This document shows, piece by piece, positions 1 through 8,118 of a DNA stretch of 64,000 nucleotides (the stretch's first letter is position 1; every line of letters starts with the position of its first letter). The notes under the pieces were generated by a model, which was not told where the DNA came from, did not search any database, and saw only the letters and a list, made by a program, of their open reading frames with translations. Where the stretch lies: positions 1 to 64,000 of the forward strand of contig NZ_CP081005.1 of assembly GCF_022317005.1 (NCBI RefSeq), given 5' to 3'. The stretch is from Mycobacterium sp. IDR2000157661 (GTDB lineage Bacteria; Actinomycetota; Actinomycetes; Mycobacteriales; Mycobacteriaceae). The translations under genes were made by a program, and so were the position numbers.

Positions 1-32
1 GCGTCAGCTGTTCCGGTTGTTTCGGTGGTCAT
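1..32 (-). CDS. 5' end of an unidentified gene leaving the window
   Basis: Ten codons are visible, reading MTTETTGTAD, from an ATG at position 32 toward the left edge. An AGAAAGG ribosome-binding sequence sits about 10 nt upstream of the ATG. It follows the beta-like subunit gene at 93-602 in the same direction. The same start codon and the first six residues recur at 4937 inside the second copy of the direct repeat, where the frame diverges and stops after 17 codons. This copy is therefore probably the intact gene. The product cannot be identified from ten residues. Confidence 0.5.
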   Translation of the reverse strand, partial: MTTETTGTAD

Positions 33-92
33 ATGGTTGGGCCCTTTCTGGAATCGGCGATATCCACGCGGAGGTGGTGAACGGAGCTGGCC

Positions 93-602
93 CTACAGGA
101 CTACCGACAGGTTGTCGATAGGCAACGTCGAGTGGTCGAGCAACACCTCGCGCCGAGTCAGCCGCAGCGAATCGTCGGTCCGGCGCAACACGTCGACCCG
201 TTCGGCCGACAGCAACTCCCAGCGGCCGCTATCTCCGCGGCTGCGGAAGAACAAGAGATTCGAGCGCACGGTCAACTCATCAGTCCCTGGTCCGGCAGTC
301 GTGCGGATGTTGGACACGAAGTGCCGGGTCCGCGACCGAGGTGACTCGGCCCACGAGAAGTCCGTCTCGCCGCGAAGAACCCGCATCTCCAAACCCGTGT
401 AGTCGTCGTTCCAGTGCGCGATCGCGCCCACCCAACCCGCGGAATCCTCACGGGTGGTGCGCACCGGAACCACATACCGGATGTCGGGGTCGAGCAGACC
501 CAACCATTCCCGGAACTGCCTCCCATCGAGTAGCTCCGCCTCCCGGAACATGAACTCCTCGACGGCCTCACGGGTATCCCGATCGACCGCGACCGCGTTC
601 AT
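93..602 (-). CDS. Ring-hydroxylating dioxygenase beta subunit-like protein, copy 1
   Basis: A 169-aa protein of the NTF2-like/SnoaL fold used by small subunits of Rieske ring-hydroxylating dioxygenases. Family hallmarks visible are the N-terminal EFMFREAELLDG, the central RYVVPVRTTRED, the SRTRHFVSNI stretch and the C-terminal RLTRREVLLD. The start is the ATG at 602 because GAGGAG lies 9 nt upstream. No alpha subunit is adjacent within the window. Nearly identical to the gene at 4998-5507: the two differ mainly in the first residues, and the 3' part and downstream flank are almost base-identical. It may pair with an alpha subunit elsewhere or be an NTF2-like enzyme in its own right. Confidence 0.8.
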   Translation of the reverse strand: MNAVAVDRDTREAVEEFMFREAELLDGRQFREWLGLLDPDIRYVVPVRTTREDSAGWVGAIAHWNDDYTGLEMRVLRGETDFSWAESPRSRTRHFVSNIRTTAGPGTDELTVRSNLLFFRSRGDSGRWELLSAERVDVLRRTDDSLRLTRREVLLDHSTLPIDNLSVVL

Positions 603-1158
603 CAAATCGAACTCCTCGACCAGACCATCAACACTGACTCGATATTCTGCTGAACAGATGTGTCCTCCGCTATAGAGAATGTAAGTTACGTCTCACCGGG
701 CCGTCAAGACGACATCTCCAAATGGGCAACGACCAAAACGGCTCCCACAGCAAGCCCCACGGCGCTCCCAGAACCAGCCGCACGGCACACGTCATCGACA
801 GCCAGCGAACTTGCAGACGAAGCCGGAGGTATCGCGCGGTCGTCGCCGTGGTTGGCGAGGCTTGACAGCGGCGGCGGCCCTTATAACGCGCGCACTGTCG
901 GTGAGAGCGCTACCGGTGTGCTCCTCGTCGAGGCGTGGCAGCACACGCACGTCTATTGGCCGGTCCCTACGTTAGGAGGGTCGAATCGCCGCGAACGTTG
1001 GGCGGGAATGGATCATTAATGGGGGCAGCCCTGCCGAAGCACGCGCCGCCACGCCTTCACACCGTCGGCGAAGTTACCTGTATGCATCGATACCGCCGCG
1101 TCGTCGTCGCTGATCTACGACCGTGACGAATATGTGTTGGTCAGGCTCCCCGCCGGAC
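603..1158. other. Intergenic region without a convincing gene
   Basis: It lies between the start of beta-like copy 1 and the stop of the aldehyde dehydrogenase gene. It holds the upstream part of direct repeat A and candidate operator site C. Short frames here have no family resemblance, no good ribosome-binding site and biased composition, so none is called. Confidence 0.6.
641..682 (-). promoter_or_regulatory. Candidate shared operator, site C (upstream of beta-like copy 1)
   Basis: Read on the minus strand it contains ATTCTCTA, a 16-nt spacer and TGTTCAGCAGAAT. This resembles AATCTCTA / 13 nt / TGTTCTGCAAAAC upstream of the cupin dioxygenase gene and the equivalent site upstream of the dioxygenase alpha gene. 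It lies about 40 nt upstream of the start codon at 602. The longer spacer makes it a weaker match than sites A and B. Confidence 0.4.
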
Positions 1159-2619
1159 TCAGGACAGCGGAGGGCCTGGCGGCCCGATGCGACGGCTGAT
1201 TGTTTGTAGTTCGGTGTAGGAATCCAGGCTGGCTGGAGAGAATTCGCGTCCCAAGCCGCTCGCTTTCGCCCCGCCGAAGGGTGCGCGGGGGTCGAGGGAG
1301 GTGAAGGTGTGGCTGTTGATGAAGACGGAGCCGGTGTCGAACCGACGGCCGAGCAGGAACGCCCGCTCTTCATCTGACGTCCAGATCGAGGCGGCAAGCC
1401 CGTATTGCGATTGATTCACGAGCCGGATCACGTCGTCGAGTTCGTCGTATTTCAGCACGGGCACTACCGGGCCGAACTGTTCCTCTTCGACGATTGCGAG
1501 GCGGGGATCAGCCGCAGTGACCACGCTGGGCATCATGAAGTGGCCGTGGTCCCAGGCCGCCGAATCGAGCCGCTGCCCGAGGGTGGTGACGGTCGCGCCG
1601 CTCGAGCGCGCGTCGTCCACGATCTTCTCGACGAGGTTCTTCTGCTGAGCGTTGTTCAGCGGCCCCATGGTGACTCGGGGGTCGTCGCCGGGCCCGACGA
1701 CGATTTCATCCACGGCGGCTGAGAACGCTTCCACGAAGCGGTCGTGGATGCGGGTCGGCACGTAGATACGTTTGAGACCGAAGCACACCTGGCCGGTGGT
1801 CGCGAACGCGCCTTTTACGATCTGCCGCATAGTCTCGGGCGAGAGGTCGACGTCGTCGAGGAGGATCGCGGGGTCGTTTCCGCCCAGCTCGAGCGTCACC
1901 CGCTTGATGTCGCGCGCGGCCGCGGCCATAACTTTGCGCCCGGTATCGATGCCGCCGGTGAAACCAATCTTGCGAATTCTCGGGTGAGCGACGAGTGCTT
2001 CTCCGACCGCGTCGCCTCCGGTGACCATGTTGAGCACGCCCGGAGGGAAGTGCTGTTGGAGGGCTCGGATGATCTCGGCGAGAACCAACGGGGAGTTTGC
2101 CGCCGGCTTCAAGACGACTGTGTTGCCGGCGACGAGCGCGGGCGCCAGCTTCATGAATGCCAGGACCACCGGGAAGTTCCACGGCGTGATGGCGGCCACC
2201 GGCCCGATTGGGCGGCGGCGGATGAGGGTCGTGCCCCCGGTGTCGCGAATCTGTTGGTCTGCAAGGATTTCAGCCGAAATGCCTGCGGTGTAGCCGCAAA
2301 TGCCCGACGCGAATTCGAGGTCGACGTGCGACTCTTCGAGGATCTTTCCGTTCTCCCGGCTCAGGATCGGCGCATATTCCTCGATCATGTCGTGGATCGT
2401 GCCTGCGGCGGCAAGTAGTGCTCCCTGGCGTTCTTCCAGGGGCCGCGATGACCATTCTGGGAACGCCACTGCGGCCGCTGCGACCGCTTCGTCGACCTGC
2501 CCGGGTGCGGCGTCTGGGACCGAACCGAGCAGTACCCGGATATCAGCCGGGCTGACGACGTCGATCGTCCGGTCGGATGTTTCCTCACGTCCGTTGATGA
2601 TGAGGTTTGCGTTGATCAT
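1159..2619 (-). CDS. NAD(P)-dependent aldehyde dehydrogenase
   Basis: A 486-aa cytoplasmic enzyme of the aldehyde dehydrogenase superfamily, at normal family length. Visible signatures are the ITPWNFPVVLAF cofactor-binding segment, the VLKPAANSP segment, the general base in LELGGNDP (Glu244) and the catalytic cysteine in TTGQVCFG (Cys279). It oxidises an aldehyde to the acid. In this cluster the natural substrates are aromatic aldehydes released by the hydratase-aldolases, the role PhdK-type enzymes play in polycyclic aromatic degradation; the exact substrate is inferred from context. The gene is 196 bp downstream of the ferredoxin gene on the same strand and lies within the DNA bracketed by the direct repeats. 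Confidence 0.92.
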   Translation of the reverse strand: MINANLIINGREETSDRTIDVVSPADIRVLLGSVPDAAPGQVDEAVAAAAVAFPEWSSRPLEERQGALLAAAGTIHDMIEEYAPILSRENGKILEESHVDLEFASGICGYTAGISAEILADQQIRDTGGTTLIRRRPIGPVAAITPWNFPVVLAFMKLAPALVAGNTVVLKPAANSPLVLAEIIRALQQHFPPGVLNMVTGGDAVGEALVAHPRIRKIGFTGGIDTGRKVMAAAARDIKRVTLELGGNDPAILLDDVDLSPETMRQIVKGAFATTGQVCFGLKRIYVPTRIHDRFVEAFSAAVDEIVVGPGDDPRVTMGPLNNAQQKNLVEKIVDDARSSGATVTTLGQRLDSAAWDHGHFMMPSVVTAADPRLAIVEEEQFGPVVPVLKYDELDDVIRLVNQSQYGLAASIWTSDEERAFLLGRRFDTGSVFINSHTFTSLDPRAPFGGAKASGLGREFSPASLDSYTELQTISRRIGPPGPPLS

Positions 2620-2815
2620 GCCGAAGTCCTAACTTTCCTGCGGGGAACGGTTGATTTGTGGGAGCCATGTCTGGGTCATCGGAGGATCGCCCGGCGACCG
2701 CCAGATAAGTGCCGAATCCGGCGCCGGCCGCATCGGGCGGCCATCATCGCCTGAGCCCCGCAGCGTGGACCTTGCCGACACCGAACACGCCCGGCTTGCG
2801 CTATTCCGATGGACA

Positions 2816-3106
2816 TCAAGTTTTCTTTTCGTCGGGCGGAGCGTCGCGGCTGCCGTCGAGGGGCTCTACGCCCGGGAGGAAGGGGTCGGGGATCACCAGT
2901 GCGTGGCTGACAACGATCGCGTCCACGTGGCAATCGATTGCGCACAACCGACAGGAATGACAGTCGTTGGGGTAGATGATCTTGGCTCGCCACTTGGTCG
3001 TGGCCCACGGTTCGTCGCCCTCCACCAGCCGGATCACCCCGGTTGGGCAGCTGTCGATGCAGACGTTGCACCCGTCGCACGTTGTTTCGTCGATGCTTTC
3101 GATCAC
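2816..3106 (-). CDS. 2[4Fe-4S] ferredoxin-like subunit
   Basis: A 96-aa protein with two cysteine clusters. The first is C10-x2-C13-x2-C16-x3-C20-P and the second is C49-x2-C52-x2-C55-x3-C59, the classical bacterial pattern. A hydrophilic tail of about 25 residues follows. Its start overlaps the stop of the upstream flavoprotein gene by 4 nt (ATGA), so the two are translationally coupled. The pairing resembles the AprA/AprB and fumarate-reductase-like flavoprotein/ferredoxin pairs. The inferred job is electron transfer to or from the flavoprotein. The second cluster is followed by HVDA rather than PxxA, a minor variant. Confidence 0.88.
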   Translation of the reverse strand: MIESIDETTCDGCNVCIDSCPTGVIRLVEGDEPWATTKWRAKIIYPNDCHSCRLCAIDCHVDAIVVSHALVIPDPFLPGVEPLDGSRDAPPDEKKT

Positions 3107-4887
3107 TGAACCGCCGCCTCCTCACGGTAGCCTTGCGGCACGGTATATGGACTTGCATGGCGGCCGGGCGGGGCCTGCACCGGCCACGACTGGATCGGCA
3201 GGTCGCGTTCGCTGAACTGCAGATCGAATTCACCGCCGCTGCCCCGGCGGACGAGCAGCCACTTCAGCCACTCATCGTTGTCCGCGTAGGGGTAGTCGAT
3301 ACGAAACAGCTCCCCGCGACTTTCGGTGCGCCGCTTCATCGCCTCACAGGTGATGATCGCCAACGTCAGGTATGCGCGCACCTCATGCGCCTTCTTAAGT
3401 TCTTGATAGTCCGGCGCGAAAACGTAACGCAGTACCCGATCCCGGATCCGGTACAGCTCAGCGAGCGCTGAATCGATCCGTGCCTCCGACTTAAACAATG
3501 CGAATGCCGGATTGGCCGTCGCCTCGCCGATGGCTTTCCACACATCCACCGGCCGGACCTGCCGCAGCCGACGCATCGGCGCGAAATACTCCGCGAAGCT
3601 CTCCTGTGCCTGGTTCTCCCACACACTGCGCGCTACCGCGTGACCGCCGCGCGCCGCCGCCGCAGTGCCCGCCCGGTACCCCGCAACAGCCGAGAAGCTC
3701 GAGATCCCGCTGCCAGAAATTCCCGACATCAAATGCGGACACGCCGTGCCATACCCGGCCGCGTACAGGCCGGGCACTGTGGTGGCTCCGTCCAGGTCGA
3801 TCGTGGGACCGCTGGTGCTGCTCGTGCCGAGCACGATGAACGGGGTCACCTCCAGCAGGTCAGTGGAGGGATCGACCTCAAACTCGGTAAAGGCGCGCCG
3901 CACCGTCGGAGACACTTCATACAGCACCTCTAGATCCGCCTGTGGTACGTGACGCAAGTCGAGATAGCACGGCCCTCGGCCCTCGACCATCTCGGTCATG
4001 ATCGCGCGCGCGATGGTGAACAACCCGCCCTTATCGCCCCAGATCGGGTCATAGCGGTCCATGAAGTACTCGCCCGCCGCGTTGCAGAACTTGCCACCGA
4101 TCCCCTGAATCTTGGCTTGACCCGGTGTGAAGAATGACCGATTGAAGTAACTCCAGGCAGCGAACTGGCCGAATTCCATGCCGGCGAACTCAGCACCCAC
4201 TCGCCAGGCCGCCACATGACCTTCCCCGCTGCAATGGTCGGCGAACGCGTAATGCAGCTTGGGGTACCAAGGGCCGGTGTTGAGGATGACGCTGCCCGCC
4301 GTAAAGACATGACACTGGCCAGTGACAACATTTACCCCCACCGCACCACACACCGCACCAGCGGTGGGCCGACACCCGTCGGTGGTCAGCAGATCGATCA
4401 CATCGACCCGCTCGAACAGTCGCACCCCCGCCGCTTTCATCCTCTCCTTGAGGATCTCCATACACACGCGACCATCCACACCCAGTGTCGTGCCAAGGTT
4501 GTGGCCGCGGACCGTCACATACTTCAGCGACCCATCCTCATGAGTGGAATAGGGCACACCCCACTCGATCTGCTCGTTAACCCTGTCATAGGCCTCGGCT
4601 ATGTACTGCTGCACCCAATCCTGATCGGCCAAATAATTGCTGCCCACCACGAACTCGCGCGCCCACTCCGTCATCTCCTCACCCTGCACCCGGTGATCAG
4701 GGGCGTATTGGCTGTGGACATACGTCATCGGCCCTGCCCGAGACACCACCGCTTTCTCCACCAGAATCACCGACGACCCCAACTCCGCGGCCCGTAGTGC
4801 TGCCCGCACTCCGCCAATTCCCCCACCCACTACCAAGACGTCGCATTCTTGGACCGACACATCCAGGTCACCCATAACGCCAGTCAC
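3103..4887 (-). CDS. FAD-dependent succinate dehydrogenase/fumarate reductase-type flavoprotein
   Basis: A 594-aa flavoprotein. The FAD-binding Rossmann motif VVGGGIGG is at about residues 19-26, and the C-terminal RRTESRGELFRIDYP matches the catalytic-helix region of SdhA/FrdA/AprA-type enzymes. The GTG start at 4887 overlaps the stop of the short upstream frame by 4 nt; an ATG 12 nt further in (4875) is an alternative. It is coupled to the 2[4Fe-4S] ferredoxin gene. A two-electron oxidation or reduction of a ring or side-chain C-C bond is the likely chemistry, but the substrate is unknown. Such a pair is not a standard part of phd-type pathways. Confidence 0.88.
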   Translation of the reverse strand: MTGVMGDLDVSVQECDVLVVGGGIGGVRAALRAAELGSSVILVEKAVVSRAGPMTYVHSQYAPDHRVQGEEMTEWAREFVVGSNYLADQDWVQQYIAEAYDRVNEQIEWGVPYSTHEDGSLKYVTVRGHNLGTTLGVDGRVCMEILKERMKAAGVRLFERVDVIDLLTTDGCRPTAGAVCGAVGVNVVTGQCHVFTAGSVILNTGPWYPKLHYAFADHCSGEGHVAAWRVGAEFAGMEFGQFAAWSYFNRSFFTPGQAKIQGIGGKFCNAAGEYFMDRYDPIWGDKGGLFTIARAIMTEMVEGRGPCYLDLRHVPQADLEVLYEVSPTVRRAFTEFEVDPSTDLLEVTPFIVLGTSSTSGPTIDLDGATTVPGLYAAGYGTACPHLMSGISGSGISSFSAVAGYRAGTAAAARGGHAVARSVWENQAQESFAEYFAPMRRLRQVRPVDVWKAIGEATANPAFALFKSEARIDSALAELYRIRDRVLRYVFAPDYQELKKAHEVRAYLTLAIITCEAMKRRTESRGELFRIDYPYADNDEWLKWLLVRRGSGGEFDLQFSERDLPIQSWPVQAPPGRHASPYTVPQGYREEAAVQ

Positions 4888-4937
4888 GCCTTCACCAACA
4901 TCTCGATCAAGTCCGTCTCGGTTGTTTCGGTGGTCAT
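4884..4937 (-). pseudogene. 17-codon remnant at the duplication junction
   Basis: It begins with the same ATG and first six residues (MTTETT) as the gene leaving the left edge, then diverges into ETDLIEMLVKA and stops. The divergence coincides with the end of the direct repeat at 4919, so the duplication cut the downstream gene here. The stop overlaps the GTG of the flavoprotein by 4 nt and may keep translation coupled. The tail MLVKA also matches the first residues of the extradiol dioxygenase at 9009; that may be coincidence or a second scar. Confidence 0.5.
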
Positions 4938-4997
4938 ATGGTTGGGCCCTTTCTGGAATCGGCGATATCCACGCGGAGGTGGTGAACGGAGCTGGCC

Positions 4998-5507
4998 CTA
5001 CAGGACTACCGACAGGTTGTCGATAGGCAACGTCGAGTGGTCGAGCAACACCTCGCGCCGAGTCAGCCGCAGCGAATCGTCGGTCCGGCGCAACACGTCG
5101 ACCCGTTCGGCCGACAGCAACTCCCAGCGGCCGCTATCTCCGCGGCTGCGGAAGAACAAGAGATTCGAGCGCACGGTCAACTCATCAGTCCCTGGTCCGG
5201 CAGTCGTGCGGATGTTGGACACGAAGTGCCGGGTCCGCGACCGAGGTGACTCGGCCCACGAGAAGTCCGTCTCGCCGCGAAGAACCCGCATCTCCAAACC
5301 CGTGTAGTCGTCGTTCCAGTGCGCGATCGCGCCCACCCAACCCGCGGAATCCTCACGGGTGGTGCGCACCGGAACCACATACCGGATGTCGGGGTCGAGC
5401 AGACCCAACCATTCCCGGAACTGCCCCCCATCGAGTAGCTCCGCCTCCCGGAACATGAACGCCTCGACAGCCTCACGGGTATCCCGATCGACCCCGACCG
5501 CGTTCAT
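4998..5507 (-). CDS. Ring-hydroxylating dioxygenase beta subunit-like protein, copy 2
   Basis: A 169-aa near-duplicate of the protein at 93-602, with the same NTF2-like beta-subunit signatures. Visible differences are few and N-terminal: MNAVGVDRDTREAVEAF with LDGG, against MNAVAVDRDTREAVEEF with LDGR in copy 1. The start is the ATG at 5507 with GAGGAG 9 nt upstream; an in-frame extension of about 35 residues upstream is not supported. It is followed by the truncated remnant and then the flavoprotein gene. The near-identity of the 3' half against a more diverged 5' region suggests recent duplication or gene conversion. Confidence 0.8.
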   Translation of the reverse strand: MNAVGVDRDTREAVEAFMFREAELLDGGQFREWLGLLDPDIRYVVPVRTTREDSAGWVGAIAHWNDDYTGLEMRVLRGETDFSWAESPRSRTRHFVSNIRTTAGPGTDELTVRSNLLFFRSRGDSGRWELLSAERVDVLRRTDDSLRLTRREVLLDHSTLPIDNLSVVL

Positions 5508-6397
5508 CACACCGAACTCCTCGACCAATCCGCCAACACTCACTCTCCATTCTGCTGAACAGATGCGTCCTCCGCTGTAGAGAATGCTAGATACGTCACA
5601 CCGGCCCGTCAAGACAACATCTCCGAATGAACCACGGCCAAAACGGGGCGGAACTAATGATGATGCTGCACAACCGATCTGGACGCGAGCTCATGTGGCG
5701 CCTCCATCGGATGCGCGATGCCCGGGCGCCTGGCGCGTCACCTTATGTAGACGAGATCACGCTAAGTCCTGACGAATCAGGCATTTACGACGCGTTCGGC
5801 AGGCTGCGGCAGTGCAAGCAAGATCGCGACTGGACGTGTTGATCTCTTTGACCGACTTGCCTTTGCGCCGGGGCCGCCAGCCCCGCAATGGCCGAGGTCT
5901 GTGGCGATGTCGTCGTGCTGTCGGTGCCCTGCTAAGAACATTCGGCCGCGGGGCGCGGGAACAAGAGCACGCGCGGCGGTCGTTGCCGCTATTGTCCGAC
6001 GAACACCCCGGTGGCGGGCGTTAGCCGACTCCACTCCCTCGATCGCCCGGGTCGGCAGGCGATGACGATTGCCGCGCCTATCGGTTCGGACATCTCCAAG
6101 TGATCGCCGGCATGGTCCCTGGCAGACCGCCCGTGGCGCTTGTGACTTGTGACATGCTCGCCGTGGCCACGGCAGCGAAAACGCTTGTGGCGCAGACTAT
6201 CTGAATGCTCGGCGACGCGTTGGCTCGGCTGCGACTTCCTATCCTGACGCTGCTCTCGATCGCAATCCTGACTGGCTGACCCATCATCGCGCAACGGGCT
6301 CTCGGAGAAGACCACCAGATCGGTGGTCGCGAGCAGGCGGCTTTGTTCAACCTCGCCGCCGTCGCATTGCTCGGCGCTTGGCAGTCCTCCCCGAAGT
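5508..6397. other. Long intergenic region without an intact gene
   Basis: Nearly 0.9 kb between beta-like copy 2 and the hydratase-aldolase stop. It contains the fading end of direct repeat B, operator site D and a plus-strand frame with internal stops (6061-6411) that may be a decayed permease gene. No intact coding sequence is supported. Confidence 0.55.
5546..5588 (-). promoter_or_regulatory. Candidate shared operator, site D (upstream of beta-like copy 2)
   Basis: Minus-strand ATTCTCTA, 16 nt, then TGTTCAGCAGAAT, about 40 nt upstream of the start at 5507. It is the duplicated counterpart of site C and differs from it at a few spacer bases. Confidence 0.4.
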
Positions 6398-6411
6398 TCA
6401 GTCGCTGCTGA
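6061..6411 (+). pseudogene. Possible decayed permease fragment
   Basis: One continuous frame with two in-frame stops. It reads FGHLQVIAGMVPG, then CDMLAVATAAK, a stop, LRLPILTLLSIAILTG, a stop, and a hydrophobic tail. The pieces recall segments of lactate/glycolate-type permeases, but in the opposite order from the intact family, so either the gene is rearranged or the likeness is chance. It overlaps the 3' end of the hydratase-aldolase gene by 14 bp. Confidence 0.22.
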
Positions 6412-7522
6412 GTGGGCTGGCGACGTTGGCTACAGACCTAGACGCATAGGTGGCGGGAGTGGTCAGCAGGTCGCCCTTAAGGTTCTTTCCCGGCGTCGAC
6501 GACGAGGCGGGTGTGCCGTTCGCCGCGGCAGGCGGCAGCCCAGCGGCTTGCCTTGACCGGTGGTAGCGCTCCGCAAGTCCTGCCCAGCGTTCACCGTAGC
6601 GGTGCGCGGAGTCGACGACGGTCTGCGGTATGTGAACGAAGGGCGGCCGAGCAGCCCCAGCACGCCCATAGCCCGCAGTGTCGATTGCGATCTTCCACCA
6701 GGCGGACTGCATGGCTTGGAATTCCTCCATAGTCAGGCCCAGCGTTCGAAATGGCGCCTGCATCTGGTCGGCGATGGTCGCGGCCTCTGTCCAGTCGCCA
6801 CGCTGGCATGCATCGCGCAGCGAAAGCGCGGGCCAGGGGCCCATGCATACGTCGATGCTCCACGCTCCGGCAGCACCGAACATCATTGCGGGGTACATCA
6901 ATTGGTCCAAGACGAGGACCGACATCTTGTCCTTGACCGCTTTGATGGCGCCGATCACATTGAAGATGTCCATCGAGGTCTGCTTGAGCGCAACGATATT
7001 GCGAATCTGGGCCAGCTCCCTGAATGCACCGGGCGGCAATGTGATGCGGAACGCGTGCGGGTTCTGGTAGATCATGATCGCCAGCTCCGGAACGGCCTCG
7101 GCGAGGTCTTTGTAGTACTGGACCGCGTTCTCGGCGGTCTGCGGCAAGTACATCGGCGGTCCGCTCATGATGCCGTCCGCCCCGAGGTCGGCGATGACGC
7201 GGGCGCGTCGGATCGAGTCGCGCGTGTTGAGCGTGCTGGCACCAACGAACACCGGAACCCGGGCGTTTACCGTCTCCACGACCGTCGTGATGAGCGTGCG
7301 GTATTCGTCGTCGGAAAGGGTGTGCGACTCGCCGGCGCTGCCGGTCGTGACGATGCCGTCGACACCATCACGCACCAGTCGATCCACCAGAGACGCGAGC
7401 GCATCGGTGTCGATCGTGTCGACCGCGTTGACATCGGCGGCGTCCGGCGTCGAGCAGGCTGGCACGAATCCCCACAGCCCCTTCATGTCGCTGGGAACGA
7501 GTTCGCTGCTACGTGTTGTCAT
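6398..7522 (-). CDS. DHDPS-family hydratase-aldolase (PhdG/PhdJ/NahE-like), paralogue 1
   Basis: A 374-aa (beta/alpha)8 class I aldolase. The Schiff-base lysine is in IVALKQTS (Lys180), the partner tyrosine in IYQNPHAF (Tyr152), and the GSAGES substrate-binding loop is at about residues 61-66. Family enzymes add water to, then cleave, a benzylidenepyruvate-type ring-fission product, giving pyruvate and an aromatic aldehyde. The final 35 or so residues are a low-complexity extension beyond the usual length of about 330. It is on the same strand as the paralogue at 9033-10040, whose key residues fall at identical positions. Two such enzymes with two ring-cleavage dioxygenases fit a two-stage polycyclic aromatic pathway. 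The substrate is inferred. Confidence 0.87.
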   Translation of the reverse strand: MTTRSSELVPSDMKGLWGFVPACSTPDAADVNAVDTIDTDALASLVDRLVRDGVDGIVTTGSAGESHTLSDDEYRTLITTVVETVNARVPVFVGASTLNTRDSIRRARVIADLGADGIMSGPPMYLPQTAENAVQYYKDLAEAVPELAIMIYQNPHAFRITLPPGAFRELAQIRNIVALKQTSMDIFNVIGAIKAVKDKMSVLVLDQLMYPAMMFGAAGAWSIDVCMGPWPALSLRDACQRGDWTEAATIADQMQAPFRTLGLTMEEFQAMQSAWWKIAIDTAGYGRAGAARPPFVHIPQTVVDSAHRYGERWAGLAERYHRSRQAAGLPPAAANGTPASSSTPGKNLKGDLLTTPATYASRSVANVASPLSSD

Positions 7523-7688
7523 GAGCCGTGTCCAATCTGGTTTGATGATCTTCGGAATGGCTTTTATTGGCGGTATGGTCGCGCGCGACCGCCCAGGGTG
7601 GGACTTGAGTCGATGGTCGGTGCCGATGCATACCCGTTCGTGGAATCCCGTCTCTCGGGCGAAGTCAACTTAGGCGCCGCGATCCGTG

Positions 7689-8075
7689 CTAGTAGTCGAT
7701 GTCTAAGCCGCTCTCGAGTTCTGCGAGCCGATCCTGGGCTTTTCCGATCGACATCATCTTCATCATGTTGCCGACGGCTTTCATCTGCCCGGTCATGGCC
7801 GCAGTCTGGCCGTTGAGCGCACCCCGAGACAGCTCGACGTTCGTTTCGTAGCTGAGCTCGGCCTCAACGTCGGGCGTGCGCGGTGGCGACCCGATACCGA
7901 CGATGAGTGACCCGTCAGAGAAATGCATGTAGTAGTCATCGTTGGCCGGGCTCTGCGACACGGAGACGCTGAGCACCACGTCGTGTCCCTTCGCTGCCGT
8001 GCGGAACTTCTCGTCGGCATTGGCCGCGTCGGTCACCGCAGTCGCCCATTCGTCGGTCAGGAACTGGATTGCCAT
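7689..8075 (-). CDS. SCP2 sterol-binding-domain protein
   Basis: A 128-aa protein resembling the stand-alone SCP2 domain, a hydrophobic-ligand-binding fold common in actinobacterial steroid, lipid and aromatic catabolism. Visible are the N-terminal FLTDEWATAVTDAAN helix, DDYYMHFSDGSLIVGIG in the middle, and GQTAAMTGQMKAVGNMMKMM near the C-terminus. The ATG at 8075 is chosen because GGAG lies 6 nt upstream; the longer in-frame extension would overlap the extradiol dioxygenase gene. The likely role is binding or presenting a hydrophobic intermediate; no catalytic residues can be assigned. It is 43 bp downstream of the extradiol dioxygenase gene. Confidence 0.8.
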   Translation of the reverse strand: MAIQFLTDEWATAVTDAANADEKFRTAAKGHDVVLSVSVSQSPANDDYYMHFSDGSLIVGIGSPPRTPDVEAELSYETNVELSRGALNGQTAAMTGQMKAVGNMMKMMSIGKAQDRLAELESGLDIDY

Positions 8076-8118
8076 TTCATCTCCGTATGATCGTTGGTCG
8101 TTTGGTCCGTCGAGGCGT

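Larger units (their letters stand above)
14..735. repeat. Direct repeat of about 0.72 kb, copy A
   Basis: Positions 14 to about 735 match 4919 to about 5640 at a constant offset of 4905. Identity is essentially complete from 14 to about 545 (a T/C difference near 520 was noticed) and decays progressively through the 5' end of the gene and its upstream region, so the right limit is approximate. The repeat carries the whole beta-like gene, its promoter region and the first codons of the next gene. Confidence 0.9.
4919..5640. repeat. Direct repeat of about 0.72 kb, copy B
   Basis: The second copy of the 14-735 repeat, in the same orientation, offset by 4905 bp. Homologous recombination between the copies would remove the aldehyde dehydrogenase, ferredoxin, flavoprotein and one beta-like gene. 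The left boundary is sharp at 4919; the right boundary fades around 5640. Confidence 0.9.

Noticed and set aside
660..1019. 119-aa plus-strand frame upstream of the duplicated gene
   Set aside because: No ribosome-binding site, no similarity, and it overlaps the candidate operator and repeat end.
6560..7816. 418-aa plus-strand reading frame
   Set aside because: It runs antisense to the hydratase-aldolase gene, is rich in Arg/His/Val, and matches no family.
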